From: SM23-32 sp964434535
GTDB taxonomy: Bacteria > Planctomycetota > Brocadiia > SM23-32
Length of the DNA: 64,000 nt
NCBI GenBank assembly: GCA_964434535.1
Contig: CAYSWA010000004.1
Coordinates: 62,001-126,000, forward strand
Direction: 5' to 3'
Position 1 is the first letter of the stretch. Each line of letters starts with the position of its first letter. Made by a program: the position numbers and the translations under genes. The notes beneath the pieces were generated by a model. It saw only the letters and a list, made by a program, of their open reading frames with translations, made no database searches and was not told the DNA's origin. Shown here piece after piece: positions 20,701 through 28,758 of this stretch.

Positions 20701-20831
20701 AGGAGGAGCTGGTGCCGATCCCGGCTCGCTGCGCCAGCCGCTACCCGGTCGACCCCGCCGCGCCCGACCAGGCGACCGGCTTCCGCTGCGTGCGGGACGT
20801 CCCCGAAGCCGGCCCGGCGGGCGGCCCGTGA
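17715..20831 (+). CDS. Kinase-like (probable pseudokinase) - TM - TPR - FGE-like fusion protein
   Basis: 1038 residues. Residues 12-280 have the Ser/Thr kinase fold with Lys43 (VIVKVF), DLG at 161-163 and APE at 185-187. The glycine loop is degenerate (FLREDVAGQ), and the catalytic HRD Asp is replaced: the loop reads HGHVKPSDVIL (135-145), His137 instead of Asp and Asp142 instead of Asn. Catalysis is therefore doubtful. A membrane helix follows at about 320-340, then a Pro/Ala-rich linker, TPR-like helices (410-775) and a formylglycine-generating-enzyme-like (SUMF1) domain from about 777 to 1025 (MVYVAAGPFWMG, DRTEVTNAEYKEFV, LPTEAEWEKAARG, GNVREWT). Only one Cys sits in the usual FGE active-site region (ARCASR), so it may bind rather than oxidise. 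First gene of a plus-strand cluster. Confidence 0.85.
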   Translation: MTEDPSPRVRLGPYRLVRFLREDVAGQLYVARHVDRPGEVIVKVFAPSVCQNPAFGRYFYHKCADRQALIEHPNVLQVIDVGQESGASYVVVEDAGGEQLSQKLSEAPLETEEALNIVRQIAEGLRAGHRRDIVHGHVKPSDVILTRDKLGRPLVKVCFFDLGLGATESVVSIFGEAVGAPKYMAPEVIKGRLPGPQADVFALGVLAYELLTGQEPFPSDHAVGYLFSNCESDPTAPGHARADLAHEIALVVMRMLEKEPARRYRSMQRVIDDLDRCAQSMQTGHVEAVPYGSDSAFARTYELPAQRAEAAKGRPRPARQIVGVAALVVLVGLLGYWFGGGFPGFRAEGTPIERAAAPPPRPGPVAPPGSARLRAVAPPQVAGPAGEAPAPPEGEEPARDAFELASRDWERFSRRNDFELGIEAFRAVARQHPDTPYARRAREQIARIHTEWARSEADVANLEAAVSHYEEALAAAPEASSAADLARRSLPGALAALAESVRLKGQYERAIDIYEQIAERFPGTKEAALLESRKPQIMLEQAFMLWHDAERYDEALSRLLEVVRDYGGTEWGENARQAVPDLYLDAVREKLSAARYGEARAQLVELVEAYPAHKAAGKAAELDAQILFRLFQAEREAGAQGSGEEHYGELLQRYRASAWTVRAARVVLGLERPAGDVFDSTTARSQLKDAREAYGRLEFPAALTALKGVLRYARAESPEAAEALATLPQWLYESAMHIYGQGMRGEWRPALAELSAQFPGTEYARRAGRVTDMVDDPPEGMVYVAAGPFWMGTGEDEIISLLRKHGPNALGGGREEVLLFAEVAGLLSETPRHVERTDAFFIDRTEVTNAEYKEFVDATGTPPPAGWPGGTYPEGAGQRPVVNVSLSEAAAYAKWRGCRLPTEAEWEKAARGTDGRRFPWGELFDQKGAHHMRSEAAGTVAVGSFPTWDSPYGCLDVIGNVREWTTTPSAAYAGSRWQGAAEVAGTVVARGGAWFQEELVPIPARCASRYPVDPAAPDQATGFRCVRDVPEAGPAGGP

Positions 20832-20856
20832 GCCCGCACTGCCCAGGCTGACCCGA

Positions 20857-21657
20857 ATGCCCCGTCCCCCCAGACAGGACGCGCCCGTGCCCGAGACCCT
20901 TCGGGACGGCCGGGTCACGCTCTACCTGGACCCCGAATGCGCCGACGGGCTGGACCGGGCCGACCTTCTGCGCCTGCCCCGGATCGTGGCGGGCCTGCCG
21001 GGGTGCAGCTCCCGCCAGCGGGGGCGGGTCACCCTCTGGCGGTGGCGTCCGCACTGGCACGAGGGGCCGGGGCTCGTCGTGCGTCAGTACGCCCACGGGG
21101 GCGCGCTGGGGCCGCTCCGGGGGGCGCTCTTCCTCGGGGCCGGGCGGATGCGGCGGGAGTTCGAGACGGCCATGCTGGCCCGGCACCGGGCAGTGCCCAC
21201 CGCCCGACCCATGGCCCTGCGCGTGGAGCGCGTGCTCGGGCCGCTTGTGTGCGGACACCTCGTGACCGAGGAGCTGGCCGGGGCCGAGAACCTGCTGGAG
21301 GCCCTGCGCCGGGCCGAGGCGACGGGGCCGCCGCCCGAGCCGGCACGCCGCCGCCTGGCCGCCGCCGTCGGGCGGGCCATCGCCCGCATGCACCGGGCCG
21401 GGATCGTGCACGCCGACCTGAACCTGAAGAACCTGCTGGTGCGCAGCGCGTTTGACCGCCCGGAGGTCTTCATCGTAGATTTCGACAAGGCGCGGCTGGT
21501 GCGGCACGTCTCTGCGCGCGAGCAACGGGCCAACCTGGAGCGGCTGGACCGATCGGTGCGCAAGTGGCCGGCCTCGCGGCGCGTGGTCGGCGCGCTGGAC
21601 CGCGCGGCCGTGCTGCGCGCCTACCGGACCGCACGGCACCCAAGGGAGGAGGGATAG
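20857..21657 (+). CDS. Kdo/LPS-kinase family protein (KdkA/WaaP-like)
   Basis: 266 residues of the lipopolysaccharide kinase branch of the protein-kinase-like fold. The catalytic loop HADLNLKNLLV (about residues 184-195) and the metal-binding IVDFDKARL follow the KdkA pattern, so it would phosphorylate Kdo or a similar lipid A core sugar on the inner membrane. That supports an LPS-bearing outer membrane. It starts 25 bases after the pseudokinase fusion; ATG 20857 is used, with GTG 20887 as alternative. The cupin gene follows after three bases. Confidence 0.8.
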   Translation: MPRPPRQDAPVPETLRDGRVTLYLDPECADGLDRADLLRLPRIVAGLPGCSSRQRGRVTLWRWRPHWHEGPGLVVRQYAHGGALGPLRGALFLGAGRMRREFETAMLARHRAVPTARPMALRVERVLGPLVCGHLVTEELAGAENLLEALRRAEATGPPPEPARRRLAAAVGRAIARMHRAGIVHADLNLKNLLVRSAFDRPEVFIVDFDKARLVRHVSAREQRANLERLDRSVRKWPASRRVVGALDRAAVLRAYRTARHPREEG

Positions 21658-21660
21658 CCG

Positions 21661-22002
21661 ATGGAGCGCGTGAACGCGAACGAGATGGAGTACCGCAACG
21701 GCACGAGCGGGCCGAAGTACCTGTTCCGCGGCCCGCGCATCGACTGGGGGCTGATCCGGTTCCTGCCCGGCCAGCAGCTCGGCGCCCACATGCACAACGA
21801 GGTCGAGGAGACCTTCTACTTCCACGCCGGCAGCGGCGTCTTCGTGGCCGACGGGCTCCAGTACGACATCGCCCCCGGCGACGCCTTCCGCGTCGAGCCC
21901 GGCGAGGTGCACAACGTAATCAACGCCGGCGAGGGGCCGCTGGACGGCGTCTTCATCAAGCACACCTACCGGCCCGACGACAAGGTGAGCGTCGAGCAGT
22001 GA
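21661..22002 (+). CDS. Small cupin-domain protein
   Basis: 113 residues forming one cupin barrel. The metal-binding motif is GAHMHNEVEETFYFHAGSG (residues 41-59) with the second half PGDAFRVEPGEVHNV (77-91), giving three His and one Glu as probable ligands. The substrate is not predictable; relatives include sugar isomerase-like and regulatory sensor proteins. It is tightly spaced after the KdkA-like gene (three bases), suggesting coupled expression. Confidence 0.85.
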   Translation: MERVNANEMEYRNGTSGPKYLFRGPRIDWGLIRFLPGQQLGAHMHNEVEETFYFHAGSGVFVADGLQYDIAPGDAFRVEPGEVHNVINAGEGPLDGVFIKHTYRPDDKVSVEQ

Positions 22003-22044
22003 GACGGATTCTAAGCCGCGCCACCGCTTTCTGAGACAAGGGCC

Positions 22045-23328
22045 TTGCCCGACGACATACCGCACCTACCCCTGCGCCTGGCGGTGCTGGCGGTCGCCTT
22101 CTGCCTCTCGGCCTTCTTCAGCGGCTCCGAGACGGCGCTGTTCAGCTTCCAGCCCCACGAGCTGGGCCGCATGAGCGACCCCGACGCCGGCCCGCTCGAC
22201 CGCGCCGTGGCCGCCCTGCGCCGCCGCCCCAAGCGGCTGCTGATGACGATCCTGTTCGGCAACATGTGCGCCAACGTCGTCTTCTACAGCGTCTCCTACA
22301 TCCTGATCCTGGACCTGGCGCCGCGCCTGCCCGCACCGGCCGCGGTCCTGCTCGGGTTCTGCTCGTTCCTCGCCGTCATCATCGGCGGCGAGGTGATGCC
22401 GAAGAACCTGGCCGTCACCTTCTACCGCCCGTTCGGGCGCGCCGCCGCCGTGCCGCTGGCGCTGCTGCAGAAGCTGATCACCCCGGTGGTCTGGCCGCTG
22501 GCCCGGCTCGCCGGCGGCCTCACCGGCCTGCTGGGCGGCGCCGGCCCCCCGGTGCACGCCGAGGAGCTCCAGATGCTGGTGGCCCTCAGCACGCACGAGG
22601 GCGTCGTCGACGAGGAGGCCGGGCGCATGATCGCCGAGGTGATCGAGCTCTCCGAGGTGCGGGTCAACGAGCTGATGGTGCCCCGGGTGGAGGTGGTCGC
22701 CTTCGACCTGGAGCAGCCGCCCGAGCAGCTGACGGCGCTCTTCGCCGAGCAGAAGCTCAGCGTCGTGCCGGCCTACGAGGGCCAGGTGGACGAGATGCGC
22801 GGCGTGATCCGCCTCAAAGACGTGCTGTTCCGCCGGCCGGGCCAGGACCTGCGCGAGCTGGTGCGCGCCATCCCCTACCTGCCCGAGACGGCGACGGTCG
22901 AGGAGGCCCTGCGCCGCTGCCGGCGAGAGCGCAGCAAGACGGCCTTCGTCCTCGACGAATACGGCGCCGTCATCGGGCTGCTCACCATCGAGGACCTGCT
23001 GGAGGAGATCGTCGGCGAGATCGCCGACGAGTACGAGCCGCAGGAGGCGCCCATGGTCCAGCCGCTGCCCGACGGACGGTTCCGCGTGCAAGGGCGCCTC
23101 AGCCTGCGGCAGTGGCAGGACCTCTCCGGCGTCGATCTGCCCGAGATCGGCGTCGACACCGTGGGCGGGCTGGCGATGGCCCTCTTGGACAGGGTGCCCG
23201 AGGAGGGCGACACGGCCCGCTGCCCGGGCATGGAGCTGACCGTCGAGCGGGTGCAGGAGCGGAGGGCCGAGACGCTGCTGATCAGGCTCCTGCCCCAGGA
23301 GGCGGCCGGGGAGGGCGAGGGTGGTTGA
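22045..23328 (+). CDS. CNNM/CorC-HlyC family membrane protein, long form
   Basis: 427 residues, TTG start at 22045. N-terminal DUF21 (CNNM) transmembrane domain with SAFFSGSETALFSF at residues 18-31, then two CBS domains (about 200-320; MVPRVEVVAFD and VLDEYGAVIGLLTIEDLLEEIVGEIADEY) and a C-terminal CorC_HlyC domain (about 330-415). The family exports or transports Mg2+/Co2+; the older hemolysin label is misleading. It overlaps the next gene by eight bases, and that gene is a shorter paralogue lacking the C-terminal domain. Confidence 0.9.
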   Translation: MPDDIPHLPLRLAVLAVAFCLSAFFSGSETALFSFQPHELGRMSDPDAGPLDRAVAALRRRPKRLLMTILFGNMCANVVFYSVSYILILDLAPRLPAPAAVLLGFCSFLAVIIGGEVMPKNLAVTFYRPFGRAAAVPLALLQKLITPVVWPLARLAGGLTGLLGGAGPPVHAEELQMLVALSTHEGVVDEEAGRMIAEVIELSEVRVNELMVPRVEVVAFDLEQPPEQLTALFAEQKLSVVPAYEGQVDEMRGVIRLKDVLFRRPGQDLRELVRAIPYLPETATVEEALRRCRRERSKTAFVLDEYGAVIGLLTIEDLLEEIVGEIADEYEPQEAPMVQPLPDGRFRVQGRLSLRQWQDLSGVDLPEIGVDTVGGLAMALLDRVPEEGDTARCPGMELTVERVQERRAETLLIRLLPQEAAGEGEGG

Positions 23329-24292
23329 GTACGCCGTCATCGTAGCCGCCGTCCTGTTCGCCGCCTTCCACAGCGGCAGCGAGACGGGCTCCTACTGCGT
23401 GAATCGCCTGCGGCTGCGCCTGCGCATGGAACGGGGCCAGCGCTCGGCCCGGCTGCTGCACCGCTTCCTGAGCAAGCCGACCCTGGCGATCAGCACCCTC
23501 CTGGTCGGCACGAACCTCGGCCTCTACGTGACGACCTTGCTCGCCACCGAGAAGCTGCGCGGCGCCGCCTGGGTCGGCCGCCCGGAGCTCTACAGCAGCC
23601 TGATCCTGCCGCCGATCCTGCTCATCTTCGCCGACGCGATGCCCAAGTCGTTCTTCCAGCATCACGCGGATGCGCTCATGTACCGGACCGTCTGGCCGCT
23701 CCAGGTCTCGCGGGTCGCCTTCTACCCGTTCACGCTGCTTCTGCGGGGCATCAGCGCGCTGCCGCGCATGCTGCTCGGGGCGCGGGGGACGCCGCGGCGG
23801 GCCGTCTTTACAGCGGAGACGTTCCGCTTCTACCTCGGGCAGGGGGCGGCTCACGGCGTGCTCTCGGGCTTCCAGCGGGCCATGGCCGACAACATCCTCC
23901 GCCTCAGGGCCGTCCCCGTCGCCGACGTGATGACGCCGCTGGATGATACGCTAATGGTCGAGGAGGGCACGCCGCGCGCCGACCTGCTGGAGCGGCTGCG
24001 CAGCCAGCGCTACTCCCGCATACCCGTCTGGCGCGGCTCCCGCCGGGACGTGGTCGGCGTGGTCAACATCATCGACTTCGTCAGCGAACCGGATCGCGAG
24101 ACCGTGACCGCCTCGACGGCGACGGAGCCCGTCCGGCTGCCCCGCTGGGTCTCGGTCGCCGACGCCCTCTACGCGCTGCGCCAGGCGCGCCAGCAGTTCG
24201 CCGTTGTCACCGAGGCCGCCGGCCGGGCCGTCGGCATCGTGACCGTCAAGGACCTGGTCGAGGAGATCGTCGGCGAGCTGGAGGCATGGTAG
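23321..24292 (+). CDS. CNNM-family membrane protein, short form without CorC domain
   Basis: 323 residues, GTG start overlapping the previous gene. DUF21 domain with AAFHSGSETGSYCVNRL near residue 14 and several hydrophobic helices to about 150, then a CBS pair (VADVMTPLDDTLMV, VTVKDLVEEIVGELEAW). It ends directly after the second CBS domain, so the CorC_HlyC module is missing. Tandem long and short CNNM proteins could form a heteromeric Mg2+ transporter; that is inference from overlap and complementary domain content. Confidence 0.85.
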   Translation: MVEYAVIVAAVLFAAFHSGSETGSYCVNRLRLRLRMERGQRSARLLHRFLSKPTLAISTLLVGTNLGLYVTTLLATEKLRGAAWVGRPELYSSLILPPILLIFADAMPKSFFQHHADALMYRTVWPLQVSRVAFYPFTLLLRGISALPRMLLGARGTPRRAVFTAETFRFYLGQGAAHGVLSGFQRAMADNILRLRAVPVADVMTPLDDTLMVEEGTPRADLLERLRSQRYSRIPVWRGSRRDVVGVVNIIDFVSEPDRETVTASTATEPVRLPRWVSVADALYALRQARQQFAVVTEAAGRAVGIVTVKDLVEEIVGELEAW

Positions 24293-24358
24293 CCGGCGGT
24301 TGACACCACGCGGCGCAGGGCCGACAGTGGAGTGGGGACCATTGGTGGGGTTGAAGCG

Positions 24359-26182
24359 ATGATACCGCTGGTGAAGTGCGCGTGGACGGCCTGCCTGCTG
24401 GCGCTGTTCGCCGCGCCGGCCCCGGCCGGAGGACTGCTGCTCGGCGAGCCGGCGCAGGGCGCCTCGGAGCGCGTCACCATCGCGGTCGAGCCGTCGGACG
24501 TCGAGATCGCCGCCGGCTCGGCAGGCACCGTCCAGCTCGCCTTCGAGTGCCCCGACGAGCACTACGTCTGGCACGATTCGATCAAGCTCTCGCTCGCCGG
24601 AGGCCCCGCGGACGCCTCGGTCGGCGCGTTCTCCCTGCCCGAGCCGAAGAGCAAGTACGACGAGTTCGCCGAGGCCACGGTGGAGTACCTGGACGGGGAG
24701 TTCGCGGCTGCGCTGGAAGTGCGGGTCGGGCCGCAGGTCGAGCCCGGCGACTACGAGGCCGCCCTGGAGGTGCGCTACACCGAGTGCAGCCCCGACCTCT
24801 GCCGCCTCGGCAGCGAGAGGCTGCCCCTCGCCCTCACGGTGCTGCCGGCGGGGGAAGGCGCCGCCGCGCCGCAGCCTCCCGAGCCGGCCCGCCACCGGCT
24901 GCCCGTCGTGGAGGAAGGGGCCGGGCCCCCCGAGCAGGGCACCGGTCCCTTCGCGGGCAAGGCGCCGCTGCTCGCCATCCTGGTCGCCTACGTCTTCGGG
25001 CTCGGGCTCGTCTTCACGCCCTGCGTCTACCCGCTGATCCCGGTCACGGTGAGCCTGGTCGGCGCCACGTCGGGCGAGTCGCGCCTCGGGGGGCTGGTCC
25101 GCTCGCTGGTCTACGTCTTCGGCATCTCGGTCACCTACTCGGCCGTCGGCACCATCGCGGCGGCGACGGGCGGCATGTTCGGCGCCTGGGCGCAGCATCC
25201 GGCGGTCTTCATCGCGCTGGCGGTCATCTTCGTGGCGCTCGCGCTCGCCATGTTCGACGTCTATGTGCTCGATTTCACCTCGCAGCGGGTTGAGCGGCTG
25301 CGGGCGCGGCTCAGGGGCCGGGCCGGGCTGGTCGGCATATGGGTGGTCGGGCTGCTCTCCGGGGCGGCGGCGACGGCCTGCATCGCGCCGGTCATCCTGG
25401 GCGCGCTGACCTACGTCGCGCAGCGGGGCACGCTGCTGCTGGGGTTCCTGATCTTCTTCGCGATGGCCTGGGGCATGGGCACGCCGCTGGTGGTGCTCGG
25501 GACGTTCACGGGCCTGGCCGGCTCGCTGCCGAAGTCGGGGCAGTGGATGGTCGCGGTCAAGCGCGTCTTCGGGCTGGCGCTGCTCGGCGTGGCGGTCTAC
25601 TTCGTGGGCAAGAGCCGGCTCTTGCCCGGGCTGTGGTTCGGGATGTTCGTGGCGGCCTTCCTGCTCGGGGCGGGGGTCTTCGTGGGGGCGTTCGACCTGG
25701 TGCCCGGCTCGGCCGGCTGGTGGCAGCGGCTCAGGAAGGCGGCGGGGCTGATCCTGGTCGGCGCGGCGCTGGCGGCCTTCCTCTCCGCCCTCGGGCTCGC
25801 GGGCCGGGCGCCCGTCCCGGCGGGGGCGGAGGCGCCGGCGGCGATCCGGTGGCTGGAGTCCGAGCCCGCGGCGCTGGCTGCGGCCCGCGAGGAGGGCAGG
25901 CCCGTCCTGCTCGACTTCTGGGCCGAGTGGTGCGCGCCGTGCAAGCGCATGTTCGAGACCACCTACGTGGACCCCGACGTGGTGCGGGAGGCGGGGCGGT
26001 TCGTCGGCGCCAAGATCGACGTGGACCGCCTGGCCCCGCCGGAGCGGGAGCGGCTGCTGGAGGAGTACCGCGTGCGCGGCGTGCCCACGGTCGTCCTGAT
26101 CGCCCCGGACGGCGAGCGCACCACGCGCGCGGGCTACATCGGCCCGGACGAGATGCTGCGCCTGCTGCGCGGGGTGGAGTGA
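24359..26182 (+). CDS. dsbD: Thiol:disulfide interchange protein DsbD
   Basis: About 607 residues. ATG 24359 is chosen over GTG 24332 because it begins the signal peptide MIPLVKCAWTACLLALF. Order: periplasmic N-terminal immunoglobulin-like domain with the Cys pair TECSPDLCRLG, an eight-helix membrane domain with TPCVYPLIPV and ACIAPVI cysteines, and a C-terminal thioredoxin domain with WAEWCAPCK (near residue 520). Together they pass electrons from cytoplasmic thioredoxin to periplasmic proteins. It follows the CNNM pair by 66 bases and ends the plus-strand cluster. Confidence 0.95.
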   Translation: MIPLVKCAWTACLLALFAAPAPAGGLLLGEPAQGASERVTIAVEPSDVEIAAGSAGTVQLAFECPDEHYVWHDSIKLSLAGGPADASVGAFSLPEPKSKYDEFAEATVEYLDGEFAAALEVRVGPQVEPGDYEAALEVRYTECSPDLCRLGSERLPLALTVLPAGEGAAAPQPPEPARHRLPVVEEGAGPPEQGTGPFAGKAPLLAILVAYVFGLGLVFTPCVYPLIPVTVSLVGATSGESRLGGLVRSLVYVFGISVTYSAVGTIAAATGGMFGAWAQHPAVFIALAVIFVALALAMFDVYVLDFTSQRVERLRARLRGRAGLVGIWVVGLLSGAAATACIAPVILGALTYVAQRGTLLLGFLIFFAMAWGMGTPLVVLGTFTGLAGSLPKSGQWMVAVKRVFGLALLGVAVYFVGKSRLLPGLWFGMFVAAFLLGAGVFVGAFDLVPGSAGWWQRLRKAAGLILVGAALAAFLSALGLAGRAPVPAGAEAPAAIRWLESEPAALAAAREEGRPVLLDFWAEWCAPCKRMFETTYVDPDVVREAGRFVGAKIDVDRLAPPERERLLEEYRVRGVPTVVLIAPDGERTTRAGYIGPDEMLRLLRGVE

Positions 26183-26439
26183 GTCAGCCTGCCGGCGGCC
26201 CGCGCGCAGAAGGCGGAATGACGAATGCGAGGTCGAGGACCGGACGTCTCAACGGCCCAGGCTCCTGCACGGCTGGGCGAGCGCCGTCGCTTCATCCTCC
26301 ATCCTTGGCCGCCGAAATTCGGGGACAGGCCCCTGCGGGGCCTCCGGCCCCTTCGGGATACAGTCCCCGGTTTCGGCTCCGGCGGCGAGCGTGGCCCTCC
26401 TGCCGTCCCCTGCGCGCTCCGCGTTCGGCGTGAAAGGGC
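26183..26439. other. Intergenic region between dsbD and the fusA promoter
   Basis: About 257 bases with no supported gene. Its only clear structure is the palindromic element at 26311-26381; the bases around GCGCGCTCCGCG near 26411 resemble a stretch at about 57411, upstream of ugd. Confidence 0.6.
26311..26381. repeat. Palindromic dispersed element (GGGGAC / GTCCCC arms)
   Basis: Arm GCCGAAATTCGGGGAC (26311-26326) and arm GTCCCCGGTTTCGGC (26363-26377) are near-perfect inverted repeats. A second copy in opposite orientation lies at 41204-41252, shorter by about 20 bases in the loop, and a diverged one near 11239-11310. Such elements resemble REP-type palindromes; no associated transposase lies in the window. 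Confidence 0.8.
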
Positions 26440-26468
26440 TTGAGTCGCGGGACGGTTTCGGATATACT
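26440..26468 (+). promoter_or_regulatory. Sigma70-type promoter for fusA
   Basis: TTGAGT (26440-26445), 17-bp spacer, TATACT (26463-26468). Transcription should start near 26475, giving a leader of about 175 bases. Confidence 0.8.
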
Positions 26469-26478
26469 GTGTGGTAGC

Positions 26479-26516
26479 GGGGCACGGGGCTTCGGGCCGC
26501 GTGTCCCTTCTTTGTG
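26479..26516 (+). promoter_or_regulatory. Hairpin with T-rich tail at the start of the fusA leader
   Basis: Stem GGGGCACG-G-GGC, loop TTCGG, GCC-G-CGTGTCCC (26479-26507): eleven pairs including one G-U plus one G-G mismatch, followed by TTCTTTGTG. It lies about five bases after the predicted transcription start. It looks like an attenuator or an RNA-stabilising 5' cap structure; no ligand-binding motif is recognised. Confidence 0.6.
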
Positions 26517-26649
26517 CAGTCCGTCCCGCCGTCGCCGGCATCCCTGAAGCCAGCCCGCGACCCGTGCGCGTCGCTTGCGGGGGCAGCGCGTGCGCGCAAC
26601 GGGGGGGCAGGGGGCTGCATCCGAGGGGCCCTTGCGCACCGATTCCGCC

Positions 26650-28758
26650 ATGAGCATGCTGAACGCCACAATCGAGAAGAGGGTCGAGCTGAGCCGGCTG
26701 CGCAACATCGGCATCATGGCCCATATCGACGCCGGCAAGACGACCGTCGCCGAGCGCATCCTCTACTACACCGGCCGCACCCACCGCATGGGCGACGTGG
26801 ACGACGGCACCACGACGATGGACTGGATGGACCAGGAGCAGGAGCGCGGCATCACCATCGTCAGCGCCGCCACCACCACGCACTGGCGCGAGCACCGCAT
26901 CAACCTGATCGACACGCCGGGCCACGTGGACTTCACCGTCGAGGTCGAGCGGTCCCTGCGCGTGCTGGACGGCGCCATCGCCCTGTTCTGCGGGGTCGGT
27001 GGCGTCGAGCCGCAGTCCGAGACCGTCTGGCGCCAGGCGGAGAAGTACGACGTGCCCGCCATCGCGTTCATCAACAAGATGGACCGCCAGGGGGCCGACT
27101 TCGAGCATGTCGTGCAGGAGATCGAGGACCGCCTCGCCGCCAAGCCCGTCCCCGTCGTGGTGCCCCTGATGGGCGAGGGCCGCTTCGTGGGCGTCATGGA
27201 CCTGGTCGAGGAGGTCGCCGTCTACTACCGCGACGAGGACCTGGGGGCGACCTACCGCGAGGAGCCGATCCCGGAGGAGCGCCGCGCCGAGTTCGACCGC
27301 TGGCGCGAGCGGCTGATCCACGACGTGAGCGAGGAAGACGAGGCGCTGTTCGAGAAGTACTGCCTGGACGAGCACGTCGGGCCCGCCGAGCTGCGCCCGG
27401 CCATCCGCCGCGCCACGCTCAGCGGCGCCGTCGTGCCCGTGCTCTGCGGCTCGGCGCTGAAGAACAAGGGCATCCAGCGCCTGATGGACGCCGTGGTCGA
27501 CTACCTGCCCTCGCCGCAGGACCTGCCGCCGGTGATCGGCATGAAGGGCGGGGAGGAGGTCGAGCGCCGCCACAGCAGCGAGGACCCGCTCGCCGCGCTC
27601 GCCTTCAAGGTCGTCACCGACCGCCACGTCGGCCACATGGTCTACGTGCGCGTCTACTCCGGCCGGCTCGAGGTGGGCAGCTACGTGCACAACGCCACCA
27701 AGGGCGCCCGCCAGCGGGTGGGGCGGCTGATGACGATGCACGCCGACCACCGCGAGCCGCGCGAGGTGCTCGAATGCGGCGAGATCGGGGTGGCCATCGG
27801 TCTTTCGGAGACGACGACGGGCGACACCCTCTGCGAGCAGGACCACCCGATCCTGCTGGAGGCGATCGAGTTCCCCGCGCCGGTGCTCTCGGTGAGCGTC
27901 GCGCCGCGTTCGACCGCCGAGCGCGACCGCCTGGCCCGCGCGCTGGAGTGCCTGGCCCGGGAGGACCCGACCTTCACCGTCACCCGCAACGTCGAGACGC
28001 AGGAGACGGTCATCAGCGGCATGGGCGAGCTGCACCTGGAGGTGCTGATCGAGCGGCTGCGCCGCGAGTTCAAGGTCAACCCGGAGACCGGCGCGCCGCA
28101 GGTGGCCTACCGCGAGACGATCACCCGCCCGGCCAGCGTCGACCACAAGCACGTCAAGCAGACAGGCGGGCGCGGCCAGTACGCGCACGTCGTGCTGGAG
28201 CTTGAGCCGCTGGAGGCGGGGCGGGGCTTCGAGTTCTACGACGAGGTGGTCGGCGGGCGCGTGCCCCGCGAGTTCATCCCCGCCATCGAGCGGAGCATCG
28301 TCGCAACCATGGCCGAGGGCGTCTACGCCGGCTCGCCGGTGGTGGACGTGGCCGTGCGGCTGGTCGACGGCTCGGCCCACGAGGTGGACTCCTCGGAGCC
28401 GGCCTTCAAGGCCTGCGCGCGGCAGGCGTTCCGCGAGGGCTTCATGCGCGGCCGCCCGCGCCTGCTGGAGCCGGTCTGCTCGGTGAACGTGACGACGCCG
28501 CAGGAGTTCAGCGGCGCCGTCACCGGCAGCATCGCCCAGCGCCGGGGGCGCATCACGGGCATCGAGACGCGGGCATCCGGCGGCGTGCAGATCATCCGGG
28601 GCATGGCGCCGCTGGCGGACATGTTCGGCTACGCCACGGAGCTGCGCACCATCACCGGAGGGCGGGGCCTGTTCGACATGCGCTTCGAGCACTACGAGCC
28701 CGTGCCCGAGGCGCTGGCCGAGGAGATCGTGCGCCGCAGGCGCCAGCAGCGCGACTGA
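26650..28758 (+). CDS. fusA: Elongation factor G
   Basis: 702-residue translational GTPase that drives translocation. G1 AHIDAGKTT, the switch I region ending in RGITIVSAA, G3 DTPGHVDF and G4 NKMD are all intact, followed by domains II-V ending in the usual MRFEHYEPVPEALAEEIV. It stands alone with its own promoter and a long leader, not in a str operon with rpsL, rpsG and tuf, so it could be either the only EF-G or a second paralogue such as a ribosome-recycling EF-G2. ATG 26650 is used; ATG 26656 is close and no clear ribosome-binding site is seen for either. Confidence 0.95.
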   Translation: MSMLNATIEKRVELSRLRNIGIMAHIDAGKTTVAERILYYTGRTHRMGDVDDGTTTMDWMDQEQERGITIVSAATTTHWREHRINLIDTPGHVDFTVEVERSLRVLDGAIALFCGVGGVEPQSETVWRQAEKYDVPAIAFINKMDRQGADFEHVVQEIEDRLAAKPVPVVVPLMGEGRFVGVMDLVEEVAVYYRDEDLGATYREEPIPEERRAEFDRWRERLIHDVSEEDEALFEKYCLDEHVGPAELRPAIRRATLSGAVVPVLCGSALKNKGIQRLMDAVVDYLPSPQDLPPVIGMKGGEEVERRHSSEDPLAALAFKVVTDRHVGHMVYVRVYSGRLEVGSYVHNATKGARQRVGRLMTMHADHREPREVLECGEIGVAIGLSETTTGDTLCEQDHPILLEAIEFPAPVLSVSVAPRSTAERDRLARALECLAREDPTFTVTRNVETQETVISGMGELHLEVLIERLRREFKVNPETGAPQVAYRETITRPASVDHKHVKQTGGRGQYAHVVLELEPLEAGRGFEFYDEVVGGRVPREFIPAIERSIVATMAEGVYAGSPVVDVAVRLVDGSAHEVDSSEPAFKACARQAFREGFMRGRPRLLEPVCSVNVTTPQEFSGAVTGSIAQRRGRITGIETRASGGVQIIRGMAPLADMFGYATELRTITGGRGLFDMRFEHYEPVPEALAEEIVRRRRQQRD

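Noticed and set aside
20044..20831. Functional formylglycine-generating enzyme for the sulfatase
   Set aside because: Only one Cys in the active-site region, and it is fused behind a membrane helix to a pseudokinase, so it would face away from a cytoplasmic sulfatase.
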